The position numbers and the translations under genes were made by a program. From Fundidesulfovibrio terrae (GTDB lineage Bacteria > Desulfobacterota > Desulfovibrionia > Desulfovibrionales > Desulfovibrionaceae): DNA of 64,000 bases. This document shows positions 25,649-34,593 of the stretch, piece after piece. The notes beneath the pieces are model-generated. The model was not told the DNA's origin. It did no database searches and saw nothing but the letters and a program-made list of their open reading frames with translations. The stretch covers positions 496,001 to 560,000 of the forward strand of contig NZ_JAKZFS010000002.1 of NCBI RefSeq assembly GCF_022808915.1, given 5' to 3'. Each line of letters opens with the position of its first letter. The stretch's first letter is position 1.

Positions 25649-27505
25649 ATGACCTCCATTGCCTTCATGGCCTTGAACGAAACCATGTTCGAGTGTGCCC
25701 GCGATGTGCTCAAAGGCGCTCACGATGATGTCCGGCTGGCTGTGGGCCTCATGGGCGGGGCCGTGGACGTGGCGCGCAACTTCGCAGCGGCGGGGGTGGA
25801 GGTCGTCATTTCGCGCGGGGCCACGGCCCGGTGCGTCCAGGCCGCCTTGCCGGACCTCTCCGTGGTGGACATGTCCACATCCAGCCTGGACCTCCTTTCG
25901 GCCATCCACAAGGCCCAGGCCAAGGCGGAGCGCGTGGCCGTGGTGGCCTTCCCTCCCATGTCCGACGGGGCGCGCGAGATCGGGGACATGCTCGGCGCGG
26001 ACGTGGGCGTCTACCAGTGGGACCGGGAGGAGGACATCGCCCGGGCCGTGCTCGAGGCCCGGGCCGACGGGGCCGGGATCGTGGTGGGCGGCTACATCAT
26101 GGCCCTTATCGCCAGACGGCTCGGCGTGCCCTGCCAGCCCGTGGAGAGCAGCCCCCAGTCCATCCTGGCCGCCGTGCGCGAGGCCAAGCGCATCGCCCAC
26201 GGCAGGGGCGTGGAGAAGGCCAAGAGTTCGCTCATGCGGGCCGTGCTCACCTCCACGGACAACGGCATCGTGGCCGTGGACCGGCGCGGCCAGGTCACGG
26301 TGTTCAACCCCGTGGCGGGCAGGCTCCTGCGCATGACCGAGGCCGACGCGCTGGGGCGTCCGGTGTCGGACGTGTGGCACCGCTCGGGCCTGCCCCGGGT
26401 GTTGGAGTCGGGGCAGGGCGAGGCCGGGCGCATCGAGCGGGTCTTCGACCAGGAGATCATGTGCTCCATGACCCCTGTCTCCGTGGGGGGCGAAACGGTG
26501 GGGGCCGTGGCCACCTTCCACGACGTGCGCCAGATCCAGAAGATGGAGGCCACGGTGCGCAAGCGCATTCTGGCCTCGGGCCACGTGGCCGCCTCCCGCT
26601 TCCAGGACATCCTGGGAGCGAGCCCGGCCGTGCGCCAGGCCATCGCCATGGGCATGGACTACGCCCGCACCTCGGCCACGGTGCTTATCCACGGCGAAAC
26701 CGGCACCGGCAAGGAGCTCTTCGCCCAGGGCATCCACAACGCCAGCGCCCGGCGGGCCGGGCCGTTCGTGGCCGTGAACTGCGCCGCGCTGCCCGCCCAG
26801 ATCCTGGAGAGCGAGCTCTTCGGCTACGTGCCCGGGGCCTTCACCGGGGCCAGCCAGAAGGGCAAGCCGGGCCTTTTCGAGCTGGCCCACGGCGGCACCA
26901 TCTTTCTGGACGAGATCGCCGAGATGGACCCCCCGACACAGGGCAAGCTCCTGCGCGTCCTGCAGGAGAAGCGGGTCATGCGCCTGGGCAGCGATCAGGT
27001 GATCCCGGTGGACGTGCGCGTGGTGGCCGCCACCAACAAGGACCTCGGAGCGCTCGTGGCCTCGGGGGCCTTCCGCGACGACCTCTACTACCGCCTGAAC
27101 GTGCTGCGCCTGGGCCTGCCTCCCCTGCGCCAGCGCCTGGAGGACATCCCGGCCCTGGCCGCCCGGTTCCTGGCCCAGGCCGCCACGCGCCCGGGCGGGC
27201 ATACGCTCTCGGGCGCGGCCCTCAAGGAGCTGCGCGCCCACCAGTGGCCTGGCAACGTGCGCGAGCTCCAGAACGCCATGGCCCGCGTGGCCGCGCTGCT
27301 CAGGGAGGAGGAGGTGCCCGGCGGGCTGGTGCGCCAACTGCTGGCCGACTCGCCCCCGGCCCGGGTGAAATCCGCCGCGCCCGGCGAGAAAGAGCGCGTC
27401 GTCGATGCGCTGGCTCGAGCGAACGGGCGCATGGCCGATGCCGCGAAGCTGCTCGGGGTGAGCCGGTCGACCCTGTGGCGCAGGATGAAGGCGGTTCGGC
27501 CCTGA
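25649..27505 (+). CDS. PrpR-type sigma-54-dependent transcriptional activator
   Basis: Enhancer-binding protein, 618 aa. N-terminal PrpR_N-like ligand domain (about 10-180; [37 protein letters not shown]), PAS about 195-300, AAA+ sigma-54 domain with Walker A GETGTGKE (349-356), GAFTGA (396-401), [14 protein letters not shown], and a Fis-type HTH ([17 protein letters not shown]) at the end. ATG at 25649 has AAGGAG 6 nt upstream; the frame extends further 5' only through the operator repeats. Divergent from the tartrate operon, which it probably activates on sensing a C4-dicarboxylate or tartrate. Confidence 0.92.
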   Translation: MTSIAFMALNETMFECARDVLKGAHDDVRLAVGLMGGAVDVARNFAAAGVEVVISRGATARCVQAALPDLSVVDMSTSSLDLLSAIHKAQAKAERVAVVAFPPMSDGAREIGDMLGADVGVYQWDREEDIARAVLEARADGAGIVVGGYIMALIARRLGVPCQPVESSPQSILAAVREAKRIAHGRGVEKAKSSLMRAVLTSTDNGIVAVDRRGQVTVFNPVAGRLLRMTEADALGRPVSDVWHRSGLPRVLESGQGEAGRIERVFDQEIMCSMTPVSVGGETVGAVATFHDVRQIQKMEATVRKRILASGHVAASRFQDILGASPAVRQAIAMGMDYARTSATVLIHGETGTGKELFAQGIHNASARRAGPFVAVNCAALPAQILESELFGYVPGAFTGASQKGKPGLFELAHGGTIFLDEIAEMDPPTQGKLLRVLQEKRVMRLGSDQVIPVDVRVVAATNKDLGALVASGAFRDDLYYRLNVLRLGLPPLRQRLEDIPALAARFLAQAATRPGGHTLSGAALKELRAHQWPGNVRELQNAMARVAALLREEEVPGGLVRQLLADSPPARVKSAAPGEKERVVDALARANGRMADAAKLLGVSRSTLWRRMKAVRP

Positions 27506-27534
27506 CAGGCCAGGCGCGGGGGCGTGGCGGGGAA

Positions 27535-27580
27535 GAAGCCTCCGGCGGCCAAAGGGAGTGCCTCCCTTTGGAATCCCATA
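27535..27580 (-). repeat. Family A intergenic repeat, copy 3
   Basis: GAAGCCTCCGGCGGCCAAAG then GGAGTGCCTCCCTTTGGAAT, the reverse orientation of copies 6, 7 and 9. The arms CCAAAGGGAG and CTCCCTTTGG form a hairpin downstream of the activator gene. Confidence 0.7.
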
Positions 27581-27682
27581 GAGGCTTCGCCGAGCTTTGC
27601 CGAACGTGGCGATGTTGGCGCGCGGGGCTTCACAAACCCGGACAAAGGGAGCACAGTGCGCCCTTTTTCACCGGGTGCAACC

Positions 27683-28585
27683 ATGAAGCAAGAAAGTTCC
27701 GCATCGGGAGTCCTGGCCGCCGCTTCGGCATTCGTGTGCTGGGGGCTCCTGCCCCTCTACTGGAAGGCCATCTCCGGCGTCCCTGCCCTGGAGATCATCT
27801 GCCACCGCGTGGTCTGGTCCCTGGCCTGCACGGGCCTTCTCCTGGCCTTCGCCGGAGGCTTCGCCAGCATCAGGCAGGCCCTGCGCACCCCGCGCACGCT
27901 CCTGCTCCTGGCCTGCTCCAGCAGCTTGATCGGCATCAACTGGTTCCTCTACGTCTGGTCCGTCAACGCGGGCCACGTGCTGGAGGCCAGCCTCGGCTAC
28001 TACCTGAACCCCCTGGTCAACGTGGTGCTGGGCATGGCCGTGTTCGGCGACCGCTTGGGCCGCACCCAGGGAGTCGCCGTGGCCCTGGCCGCCGCAGGCG
28101 TGGCCGTGCAGCTTGCCGCCCAGGGACGGCTCCCCTGGATCGCCCTGGCTCTGGCCGTGACCTTTGGGCTCTACGGCATGGTGCGCAAGCTCATGTCCCT
28201 GGAGTCGTTGCCGGGCCTCTTCGTTGAGACCCTGGTGCTGGCGGTCCCGGCCGGAGGCTGGCTGGGCTGGCTGGCGTTTACGGGCGAGGGGAGCCTGGGC
28301 CGCGCGGGACTGGGCACGGACGTGCTCCTGACCGGGGCGGGAGTGGTCACCACGCTGCCGCTCCTGGCCTTCGCCTTCGGCGCCCGGCGCATCACCATGA
28401 CCACTCTGGGGGTGCTGCAGTACCTCGGCCCAACGGGCATGCTGTTTCTCGGCGTCATGGTCTACGGCGAGCCCTTCGGCCCGGACCGGCTGGCCACCTT
28501 CGGGCTCATCTGGGCGGGCGTGGCCCTCTATACCGTGGACGGCCTGCGCAAGCTGCGTTGGTTCAAGCCGGGCAAGGCGGGATAG
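27683..28585 (+). CDS. rarD: RarD-type EamA/DMT superfamily transporter
   Basis: Inner-membrane drug/metabolite-type exporter, 300 aa, about ten helices arranged as two EamA repeats. RarD features: GVLAAASAFVCWGLLPLYWK, EIICHRVVWSL, INWFLYVWSVNAGHVLEASL, GYYLNPLVNVVLG, and LGVLQYLGPTGMLFLGV. ATG at 27683; no strong ribosome site is visible. Family members are poorly characterised (chloramphenicol-sensitive phenotype), so the substrate is unknown. It stands alone between a family A repeat and kbl. Confidence 0.88.
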   Translation: MKQESSASGVLAAASAFVCWGLLPLYWKAISGVPALEIICHRVVWSLACTGLLLAFAGGFASIRQALRTPRTLLLLACSSSLIGINWFLYVWSVNAGHVLEASLGYYLNPLVNVVLGMAVFGDRLGRTQGVAVALAAAGVAVQLAAQGRLPWIALALAVTFGLYGMVRKLMSLESLPGLFVETLVLAVPAGGWLGWLAFTGEGSLGRAGLGTDVLLTGAGVVTTLPLLAFAFGARRITMTTLGVLQYLGPTGMLFLGVMVYGEPFGPDRLATFGLIWAGVALYTVDGLRKLRWFKPGKAG

Positions 28586-28593
28586 CGTAGGAG

Positions 28594-28612
28594 CGTTCCT
28601 GCGAAAGGAACG
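28594..28612 (+). other. Small hairpin between rarD and kbl
   Basis: CGTTCCT-GCGAA-AGGAACG directly after the rarD stop. There is no T-run, so it is at most a weak 3' stabilising or processing structure. Confidence 0.35.
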
Positions 28613-28722
28613 GACGTGACGCCGCGTGAACGCTCGCTCGCGTGAGGGGAGTTGCCACTGCGGACCGACAGGGATACACGATGGGGCTTGCGAGGGCCTC
28701 CCGGCCCCGAAAGGAGCCTTCC

Positions 28723-29925
28723 ATGAGAGAAAAATTCCTGTCCCACCTGCGCGAGACCGTCGAACAGGTCCGTGCGGACGGATTCTACAAGGCCGAGCGG
28801 GTCATCGCCAGCCCGCAGTCGTCCCGCATCCACCTGTCCGCCGGACAGGACGTGCTCAACTTCTGCGCCAACAACTATCTGGGCCTGGCCGACGATCCCC
28901 GCTTGATCCAGGCGGCCAAGGACGGCCTGGACCGCTACGGCTTCGGCATGGCCTCCGTACGCTTCATCTGCGGCACCCAGACCATCCACAAGGACCTCGA
29001 AGCCGCCGTCTCCTCCTTCCTGGGCACCGAGGATACCATCCTCTACACCAGCTGCTTCGACGCCAACGGCGGGCTCTTCGAGACCATTCTGTCCGCCGAG
29101 GACGCCGTCATCTCCGACGAACTCAACCACGCCTCCATCATCGACGGTGTGCGCCTGTGCAAGGCCAAGCGCTTCCGCTACAAAAACAACGATATGGCCG
29201 ACCTGGAGGCCAAGCTCAAGGAAGCCGACGCGGAAGGGGCGCGCTTCAAGCTCATCGCCACCGACGGCGTCTTCTCCATGGACGGCATCATCGCCGACCT
29301 GAAGGGCATCTGCGACCTGGCCGACAAGTACGGAGCCCTGGTCATGGTGGACGACTCCCACGCCGTGGGCTTCATCGGCCAGGGCGGGCGTGGCACCCCG
29401 GAGCACTGCGGAGTGCAGGGCAGGGTGGACATCATCACCGGCACCCTGGGCAAGGCCCTGGGCGGCGCGTCCGGCGGCTACACCTCCGGGCGCCGGGAGA
29501 TCGTGGAGATTCTGCGCCAGCGCTCGCGCCCGTACCTCTTCTCCAACACCCTGGCCCCCAACATCGCTGCGGCCTCGGTCAAGGTGCTGGAGCTGCTCTC
29601 TGGCGAGGAGGGCGCGGATCTGCGTTCACGCGTCCGCGAGAACGCAGCGCGCTTCCGCTCCCAGATGGCTGCCCACGGCTTCACCCTGGCGGGAAGCGAC
29701 CACCCCATCATCCCGGTGATGCTGGGCGACGCCGTGCTGGCCGGGCGCATGGCCGAGGAGCTCCTGAAGGAAGGCGTCTACGTCATCGGGTTCTCCTTCC
29801 CCGTGGTGCCCAAGGGCAAGGCCCGCATCCGTACCCAGATGAGCGCGGCCCACACCCCCGAACAGATCGACCGTTGCGTCGCGGCCTTCGCCAAGGTCGG
29901 CAAGGCCCTGGGCGCGATCGCATAA
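28723..29925 (+). CDS. kbl: 2-amino-3-ketobutyrate CoA ligase (glycine C-acetyltransferase)
   Basis: PLP enzyme of the alpha-oxoamine synthase family, 400 aa (E. coli Kbl 398). It cleaves 2-amino-3-ketobutyrate with CoA to glycine and acetyl-CoA, the second step of threonine degradation. Landmarks: [52 protein letters not shown] and the Schiff-base Lys in [17 protein letters not shown] at 28723 with AAAGGAG at good spacing. tdh follows after 20 bp, so both steps are co-transcribed. Confidence 0.96.
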   Translation: MREKFLSHLRETVEQVRADGFYKAERVIASPQSSRIHLSAGQDVLNFCANNYLGLADDPRLIQAAKDGLDRYGFGMASVRFICGTQTIHKDLEAAVSSFLGTEDTILYTSCFDANGGLFETILSAEDAVISDELNHASIIDGVRLCKAKRFRYKNNDMADLEAKLKEADAEGARFKLIATDGVFSMDGIIADLKGICDLADKYGALVMVDDSHAVGFIGQGGRGTPEHCGVQGRVDIITGTLGKALGGASGGYTSGRREIVEILRQRSRPYLFSNTLAPNIAAASVKVLELLSGEEGADLRSRVRENAARFRSQMAAHGFTLAGSDHPIIPVMLGDAVLAGRMAEELLKEGVYVIGFSFPVVPKGKARIRTQMSAAHTPEQIDRCVAAFAKVGKALGAIA

Positions 29926-29945
29926 CCATAAGGCGACAGACACAC

Positions 29946-30974
29946 ATGAAAGCGCTGGCAAAAACCGAACGCGGCCCCGGGCTCAAGCTCATCGACACGC
30001 CAAAGCCCGAGGTCGGGCACAACGACGTGCTCATCAAGATCAAGAAGACCGCCATCTGCGGCACCGATATCCACATCTGGAAATGGGACGAATGGGCCCA
30101 GAAGACCATCCCCGTGCCCATGCACGTGGGACACGAATACGTGGGCGAGATCGTGGAGATCGGCCAGGAGGTGCGCGGCTTCGAAATCGGAGACCGCGTC
30201 TCCGGCGAGGGCCACGTCACCTGCGGCTTCTGCCGCAACTGCCGCGCCGGGCGCAGGCACCTGTGCCGCAACACCTTCGGCGTGGGCGTGAACCGCCCAG
30301 GCTCCTTCGCCGAGTACCTGTCCATCCCGGCCTTCAACGCTTTCAAGATCCCCGACGACATTTCGGATGATCTGGCCTCCATCTTCGACCCCTTCGGCAA
30401 CGCCGTGCACACCGCCCTGTCCTTCGACCTGACCGGCGAGGACGTGCTCATCACCGGGGCCGGTCCCATCGGCATCATGGCCGTGGCCATCTGCCGCCAT
30501 GTGGGCGCGCGCCATGTGGTGATCACCGACGTCAACGACTACCGCCTGGACCTGGCCCGCAAGATGGGGGCCACCCGGGCCGTGAACGTCTCCCGCGAGG
30601 ACCTGAAGGACGTCATGGCCGACCTGCGCATGACCGAAGGCTTCGACGTGGGGCTGGAGATGTCCGGCGCTCCCGTGGCCTTCACGGACATGCTCGCCCA
30701 CATGAACCACGGCGGCCGCGTCGCGCTTTTGGGGATTCCGCCCTCCGGCACCTGCGTGGACTGGAACCACGTCATCTTCAAGGGGCTGGTGATCAAGGGC
30801 ATCTACGGCCGCGAGATGTTCGAGACCTGGTACAAGATGACCGCCATGCTCCAGAGCGGCCTGGACATAAGCCCCGTCATCACCCACCACTTCCCGGTGG
30901 AGGAGTTCGAAAAGGGCTTCGAGGTGATGATCGGCGGCCAGAGCGGGAAAGTCATCCTGGACTGGACGAAGTAG
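29946..30974 (+). CDS. tdh: L-threonine 3-dehydrogenase
   Basis: Zinc-dependent medium-chain dehydrogenase, 342 aa (E. coli 341), oxidising threonine to 2-amino-3-ketobutyrate with NAD. Catalytic zinc residues in [12 protein letters not shown] and GHEYVGEI; structural zinc Cys in [18 protein letters not shown] motif [17 protein letters not shown]. The substrate signature [17 protein letters not shown] matches Tdh rather than alcohol dehydrogenases. Operon partner of kbl. Confidence 0.96.
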   Translation: MKALAKTERGPGLKLIDTPKPEVGHNDVLIKIKKTAICGTDIHIWKWDEWAQKTIPVPMHVGHEYVGEIVEIGQEVRGFEIGDRVSGEGHVTCGFCRNCRAGRRHLCRNTFGVGVNRPGSFAEYLSIPAFNAFKIPDDISDDLASIFDPFGNAVHTALSFDLTGEDVLITGAGPIGIMAVAICRHVGARHVVITDVNDYRLDLARKMGATRAVNVSREDLKDVMADLRMTEGFDVGLEMSGAPVAFTDMLAHMNHGGRVALLGIPPSGTCVDWNHVIFKGLVIKGIYGREMFETWYKMTAMLQSGLDISPVITHHFPVEEFEKGFEVMIGGQSGKVILDWTK

Positions 30975-30976
30975 AG

Positions 30977-31080
30977 GAAGATGCCTCCGGCGGCCAGAGA
31001 GGGTGCCGCCCACTCTGGACTCTCCCACCAGGGAACGAAGTTCCCTGGACCCGTTACCGCTTCGCGGGATTCGTGAGCCG
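30977..31080 (-). repeat. Family A intergenic repeat, copy 4 (extended)
   Basis: GAAGATGCCTCCGGCGGCCA, diverged inner arms, then a second hairpin (CCAGGGAACGAAGTTCCCTGG) and the tail GCTTCGCGGGATTCGTGAGC. The same tail occurs in copy 8 (49087-49105), showing that the repeat unit is longer than its core. Confidence 0.6.
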
Positions 31081-31103
31081 AAGGGGCTCGTTGCCGGCCC
31101 TGC

Positions 31104-31157
31104 AAATAAGCGCCGCCCCGGCGACCGGATATCCGGTCGCCGGGGCGGCGCTTATTT
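31104..31157. terminator. Perfect 54-bp palindromic bidirectional terminator
   Basis: The two 27-nt halves around 31130/31131 are exact reverse complements; the ends are AAATAAG and CTTATTT, so both strands give a GC-rich stem flanked by A/T tracts. It lies between the convergent tdh and PEP-CTERM genes and would stop transcription from both sides. Confidence 0.85.
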
Positions 31158-31173
31158 GAATGCAACTGCTCCG

Positions 31174-31956
31174 CTACTTCCTGGCGCGTCTGCGCATGAA
31201 AGCCATGCCCGCCGCGCCCAGGCCCATCAGACCCATGGTGCAGGGCTCGGGAGTGGCCACCGTGTTCGACCAATGGACGCTGTACTGCTCGGGGTTGGCG
31301 CCGGCCAGGGCGGGATCAAAGAAATTGTAGGCCTGCATGATCGTGCCCTTGAACTTGGTGCTGCCGCCGAGAGTCGTGTCGGTGTAGACGGTGGTTCCAT
31401 TGATCGAGTAGATGTAGGACGATCCCGTGAAGTCGATGGCGAAGTCGTTCCAGGCGTCGTACTGCACGGGGGTGTTGATATCCACCCATCCGTTGATGGT
31501 GTCCTGGTCCCAGATCCGGTATCGCGCCGCACCGCCGTAGTTGGTGAAGCCGATGATCGGGTAATCGGTGACGGCCGAACCGTCGGACATGACGGCCCAC
31601 ATGTCCGTGCGCACGTTGCCGGCCGTCGCGGCATCCGACCAGTCCTCGGAAATCCACAGGGCGGCCGAAAGGATCGAGCCGGAACCCGCGTTAAGCTCGT
31701 GATTTTCTCCCTGGGTGTTGTAGAACATGCTCTGATAGGCTGCGGGCCGGGCGGTCAACCCGTCGGCGCGGCTGATACCGATTTCCAGCACGTTGTCCCT
31801 TCCCTGATATATGCCGATGTTGGCGAAAGTCGCGGGGGCATACCTGTCGGTGGTCCAGCCGGTTGGGACATCCGCGAAGTCGGGCATGATCGAGGCAGCG
31901 AAACTGACGCCGGGAAGGCAGAAGAGCAATGCCAGAAGGAGAAATGCTTTTTTCAT
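31174..31956 (-). CDS. Exported PEP-CTERM domain protein
   Basis: Secreted protein of 260 aa, specific function not recognised. Residues 1-20 are a Sec signal peptide (KKAFLLLALLFCLPGVSFA). The last 26 residues form a PEP-CTERM sorting signal: TPEP near 235, a short hydrophobic helix (MGLMGLGAAGMAFM) and RRRARK. The middle (about 25-230) is rich in Gly, Asn, Thr and Tyr, resembling a beta-sandwich. Such proteins are cut by an exosortase and usually belong with exopolysaccharide export; no exosortase is in the window. Convergent with tdh across a strong terminator. Confidence 0.82.
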   Translation of the reverse strand: MKKAFLLLALLFCLPGVSFAASIMPDFADVPTGWTTDRYAPATFANIGIYQGRDNVLEIGISRADGLTARPAAYQSMFYNTQGENHELNAGSGSILSAALWISEDWSDAATAGNVRTDMWAVMSDGSAVTDYPIIGFTNYGGAARYRIWDQDTINGWVDINTPVQYDAWNDFAIDFTGSSYIYSINGTTVYTDTTLGGSTKFKGTIMQAYNFFDPALAGANPEQYSVHWSNTVATPEPCTMGLMGLGAAGMAFMRRRARK

Positions 31957-32407
31957 CTGAGACTCCGGTGATATGTTGTGGTCCTAACGATATTTTCAGG
32001 GGCATGAGATAGCAAAATATATTCCAGCCTTATAAAATTGCGTTGATAAATGAATGGCGCGGGTCGCCAGCCGTTGGACTGGAAGAAATGTGTTTCAAAT
32101 CAGATGAGTGTAAAGAATGCCATTACTTATAGTGTAATGATTTCCGACAGGTTTGAATATCGGGGATGGTCGGTCTTGCGGGATGCGCAGGGAGGGGCGA
32201 GGAGTTGGCGTGATGAGGGTTTCAGATGCTAAATGGCGAGATCGTTTAGCAGAATTGTAAATTTTATTAATGTTGACAATCACACTCTGAAAGCATAGAT
32301 CGTTCCTGCCTCGAATGAAACGTTTCTCTGAGCGAAACGGACAGGGCGACCAGCCCGCGAGGCATCTGCATACCAGACAGACAACACCCGGCTTCAGGAG
32401 CGTGCCC
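31957..32407. promoter_or_regulatory. Divergent AT-rich control region with candidate IclR promoter and operator
   Basis: A TTGACA box (32273-32278) is 17 bp from TAGATC (32296-32301), a candidate plus-strand promoter for the IclR gene. Just downstream, CGTTTC-N7-GAAACG (32321-32339) is an inverted repeat that could be an autoregulatory operator. Another inverted repeat, CATTAC-N7-GTAATG (32121-32139), lies nearer the PEP-CTERM gene. No gene is seen here. Confidence 0.4.
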
Positions 32408-33175
32408 GTGAAGGGGAAGGACAACGCCTCGGAAACTCTCGCCAAGGGCTTGCGGATACTGGACATCTTCGGGGTCGAGGATGCCGGATTCACGCTGAGC
32501 CAGATCTCCGGCCGGGTGGGCCTCAACAAGACTTCCGTCTACCGCTACGTCAACACGTTCCGCGAGCTGGGATACCTCCGCCGCGACGAGCGCACCGGGC
32601 TCTACCACCTGGGCGTACGCTCGTTGTCGCTCGCACACGCCATCATGGAAAAAAGCGAGATGGTGCAGCAGGTCAAACCCTTCGTGGAAGAGGCCTACCG
32701 CAAGCATGGGGTCCACGTTGACGTGGGCATCGTGGCGGGCGACGCCATCTATCTCATCTACCGGCACGAATCCAAGGACACCCAGGTCTTCCGTTCCTTC
32801 AGCTATTCCTCCGAGCCCTACTATCTGGCCACCGGCAAGGCCGCCATGGCCTTCATGGATTCCGGGGAACTGCGCCAGCTGCTCGACCGCCTCGACCTCT
32901 CCGCCAAGACCGAAAAGACCATCGTGGACAGGGAAGAGCTGCTCGCGGAACTCAAGAGAGCCCAGGAAAAGGGCTATTCGGTGAACAACGAGGAATTCGT
33001 GCCCGGGCTCATCGCCATCGGCGCGCCCCTTTTCTCCCTGCGCACCGGCAGGGTCGTCGGCGGAGTCAGCTTCGACTCCACCACGGACCAGTACTCCATG
33101 AAGGAATTCGAAGCCCGCTTTTCGGGCTATCTGGTGGAGCTGGCCAAGAAGATTTCGGCGGTCGTCTCGTTGTAG
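32408..33175 (+). CDS. IclR-family transcriptional regulator
   Basis: DNA-binding regulator, 255 aa. N-terminal winged HTH (about 5-65: AKGLRILDIFG, LSQISGRVGLNKTSVYRYVN) followed by an IclR effector domain (about 80-250: GVRSLSLAHAIM, YYLATGKAAMAFM, GYSVNNEEFVPGLIAIGAPL). GTG at 32408 is chosen because AGGAG ends 7 nt before it; the frame remains open to 32315. Lies directly upstream of, and in line with, the liv2-aspA-asparaginase operon and is its likely controller. Confidence 0.9.
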   Translation: MKGKDNASETLAKGLRILDIFGVEDAGFTLSQISGRVGLNKTSVYRYVNTFRELGYLRRDERTGLYHLGVRSLSLAHAIMEKSEMVQQVKPFVEEAYRKHGVHVDVGIVAGDAIYLIYRHESKDTQVFRSFSYSSEPYYLATGKAAMAFMDSGELRQLLDRLDLSAKTEKTIVDREELLAELKRAQEKGYSVNNEEFVPGLIAIGAPLFSLRTGRVVGGVSFDSTTDQYSMKEFEARFSGYLVELAKKISAVVSL

Positions 33176-33364
33176 CATCCGCGCCGTTCAAATTTGTCGA
33201 TGTGTCGATTGGGCCGGTTCGCGAACAGGACGCGGGCCGGTCCTCTCGGCGACAGGTATGATGGGCGCGGGCCCGCCCGCGCCGCAAGCAGCCAGGCCCC
33301 GGTTGTCATGTAACCCGTCCGGCTCCGATGGGCCGGAAACAACGCACAACGTGGAGGGATGTCG

Positions 33365-34501
33365 ATGAAAAGGATTCTAGCACTGTGCATGGCCATGATC
33401 TTCGCTTTCGCGGGCATGGCTTGGGCCGCGGACGACACCGTCCGCATCGGCGTGTTCCTGCCCCTGACCGGACAGAACGCCTTCGGCGGCCAGCTTGAGC
33501 TCGAGGGCGTGCAGATGGCTCACAAGGAAGCCGGCACCGTTCTCGGCAAGAAGGTCGAGCTCTTCGTGGTGGACAACAAGTCCGACAAGGTCGAGTCCGC
33601 CAACGCCACCAAGCGCCTGATCGAGAAAGAGAAGGTCCAGGCCATCATCGGCACCTACGGCTCCTCCCTGGCCATGGCCGGCGGCGAAGTCTCCGAGAAG
33701 GCCGGCATCCCCCAGGTCGGCACCAGCTGCACCAACCCCCTCGTGACCCAGGGCAAGAAGTACATCTTCCGCGTGTGCTTCATCGACCCCCTGCAGGGCG
33801 CCGGCGCGGCCACCTACGCCGCCAAGACCCTGGGCTTCAAGAAGGCCGCCATGCTGGTTGACGTGGCCAACGACTACTCCGTGGGCCTGTCCAACTTCTT
33901 CAAGAAGTCCTTCACCAAGATGGGCGGCCAGGTCGTGGCCACCCTGAACTACCAGTCCGGCGACCAGGACTTCACCGCCCAGCTGACCAAGATCATCGCC
34001 GAGAAGCCCGACGTCCTGTTCATCCCCTCCTACTTCGCCGAAGGCGCCATCATCATGAAGCAGGCCCGCGAGCTCGGCGCCACCTTCAAGATCATGGGCG
34101 GCGACGCCATGGACAACCCCGAGATCACCAAGATCGGCGGCAAGGCCGTGGAAGGCTTCGTGCAGACCACCTTCCCCTACGACCCGTCCATGAAGAACAT
34201 GAACCCCACCGCCAAGAAGTTCACCGACGAGTGGAAGAAGACCCACGCCGCCGACAAGGATCCCAACGTCAACGCGGCCCTGGGCTACGACGCCTACATG
34301 ATCATCATCGACGCCATCAAGCGCGCCGGCAAGGCCGAGCCCGAAGCCATCACCAAGGCCCTGGCCGAGACCAAGGGCTTCCAGGGCGTGACCGGCGACA
34401 CCACCATCAACGAGACCCACGACGCGGTGAAGCCCATCGGCCTCATCGAGATCAAGGACGGCAAGAAGGTCTACGAAGGCGAAGTCGCTCCTGAGCTGTA
34501 A
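33365..34501 (+). CDS. Amino-acid-binding protein of ABC transporter (second LivK type)
   Basis: Periplasmic solute-binding protein, 378 aa. Signal peptide MKRILALCMAMIFAFAGMA with cleavage near AWA-ADD. The mature part starts TVRIGVFLPLTGQNAFGGQL, and the Peripla_BP_6 fold signatures QVGTSCTNPLVTQGKKYIFR and YDAYMIIIDAIKRAGK are present. ATG at 33365 has GGAGGG 6 nt upstream; the ATG two codons earlier is too close to it. Codon use is strongly biased to C-ending codons, as expected for a highly expressed gene. Ligand unknown; the aspA and asparaginase neighbours suggest Asp/Asn. Confidence 0.9.
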   Translation: MKRILALCMAMIFAFAGMAWAADDTVRIGVFLPLTGQNAFGGQLELEGVQMAHKEAGTVLGKKVELFVVDNKSDKVESANATKRLIEKEKVQAIIGTYGSSLAMAGGEVSEKAGIPQVGTSCTNPLVTQGKKYIFRVCFIDPLQGAGAATYAAKTLGFKKAAMLVDVANDYSVGLSNFFKKSFTKMGGQVVATLNYQSGDQDFTAQLTKIIAEKPDVLFIPSYFAEGAIIMKQARELGATFKIMGGDAMDNPEITKIGGKAVEGFVQTTFPYDPSMKNMNPTAKKFTDEWKKTHAADKDPNVNAALGYDAYMIIIDAIKRAGKAEPEAITKALAETKGFQGVTGDTTINETHDAVKPIGLIEIKDGKKVYEGEVAPEL

Positions 34502-34535
34502 TCAGGTGCGCTCACCGCGCCGTTGACGAGCATCC

Positions 34536-34563
34536 GGGCGGGGAGGCGAAAGCCTCCCCGCCC
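34536..34563 (+). other. Intercistronic GNRA hairpin after the second livK
   Basis: GGGCGGGGAGGC and GCCTCCCCGCCC form a perfect 12-bp stem with a GAAA tetraloop. No T-run follows. It occupies the same place as the hairpin at 2952-2979 in the other liv operon and probably sets the ratio of binding protein to permease. Confidence 0.65.
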
Positions 34564-34593
34564 ACTTACGGCACCACAAAAGGACTTTCCCAA

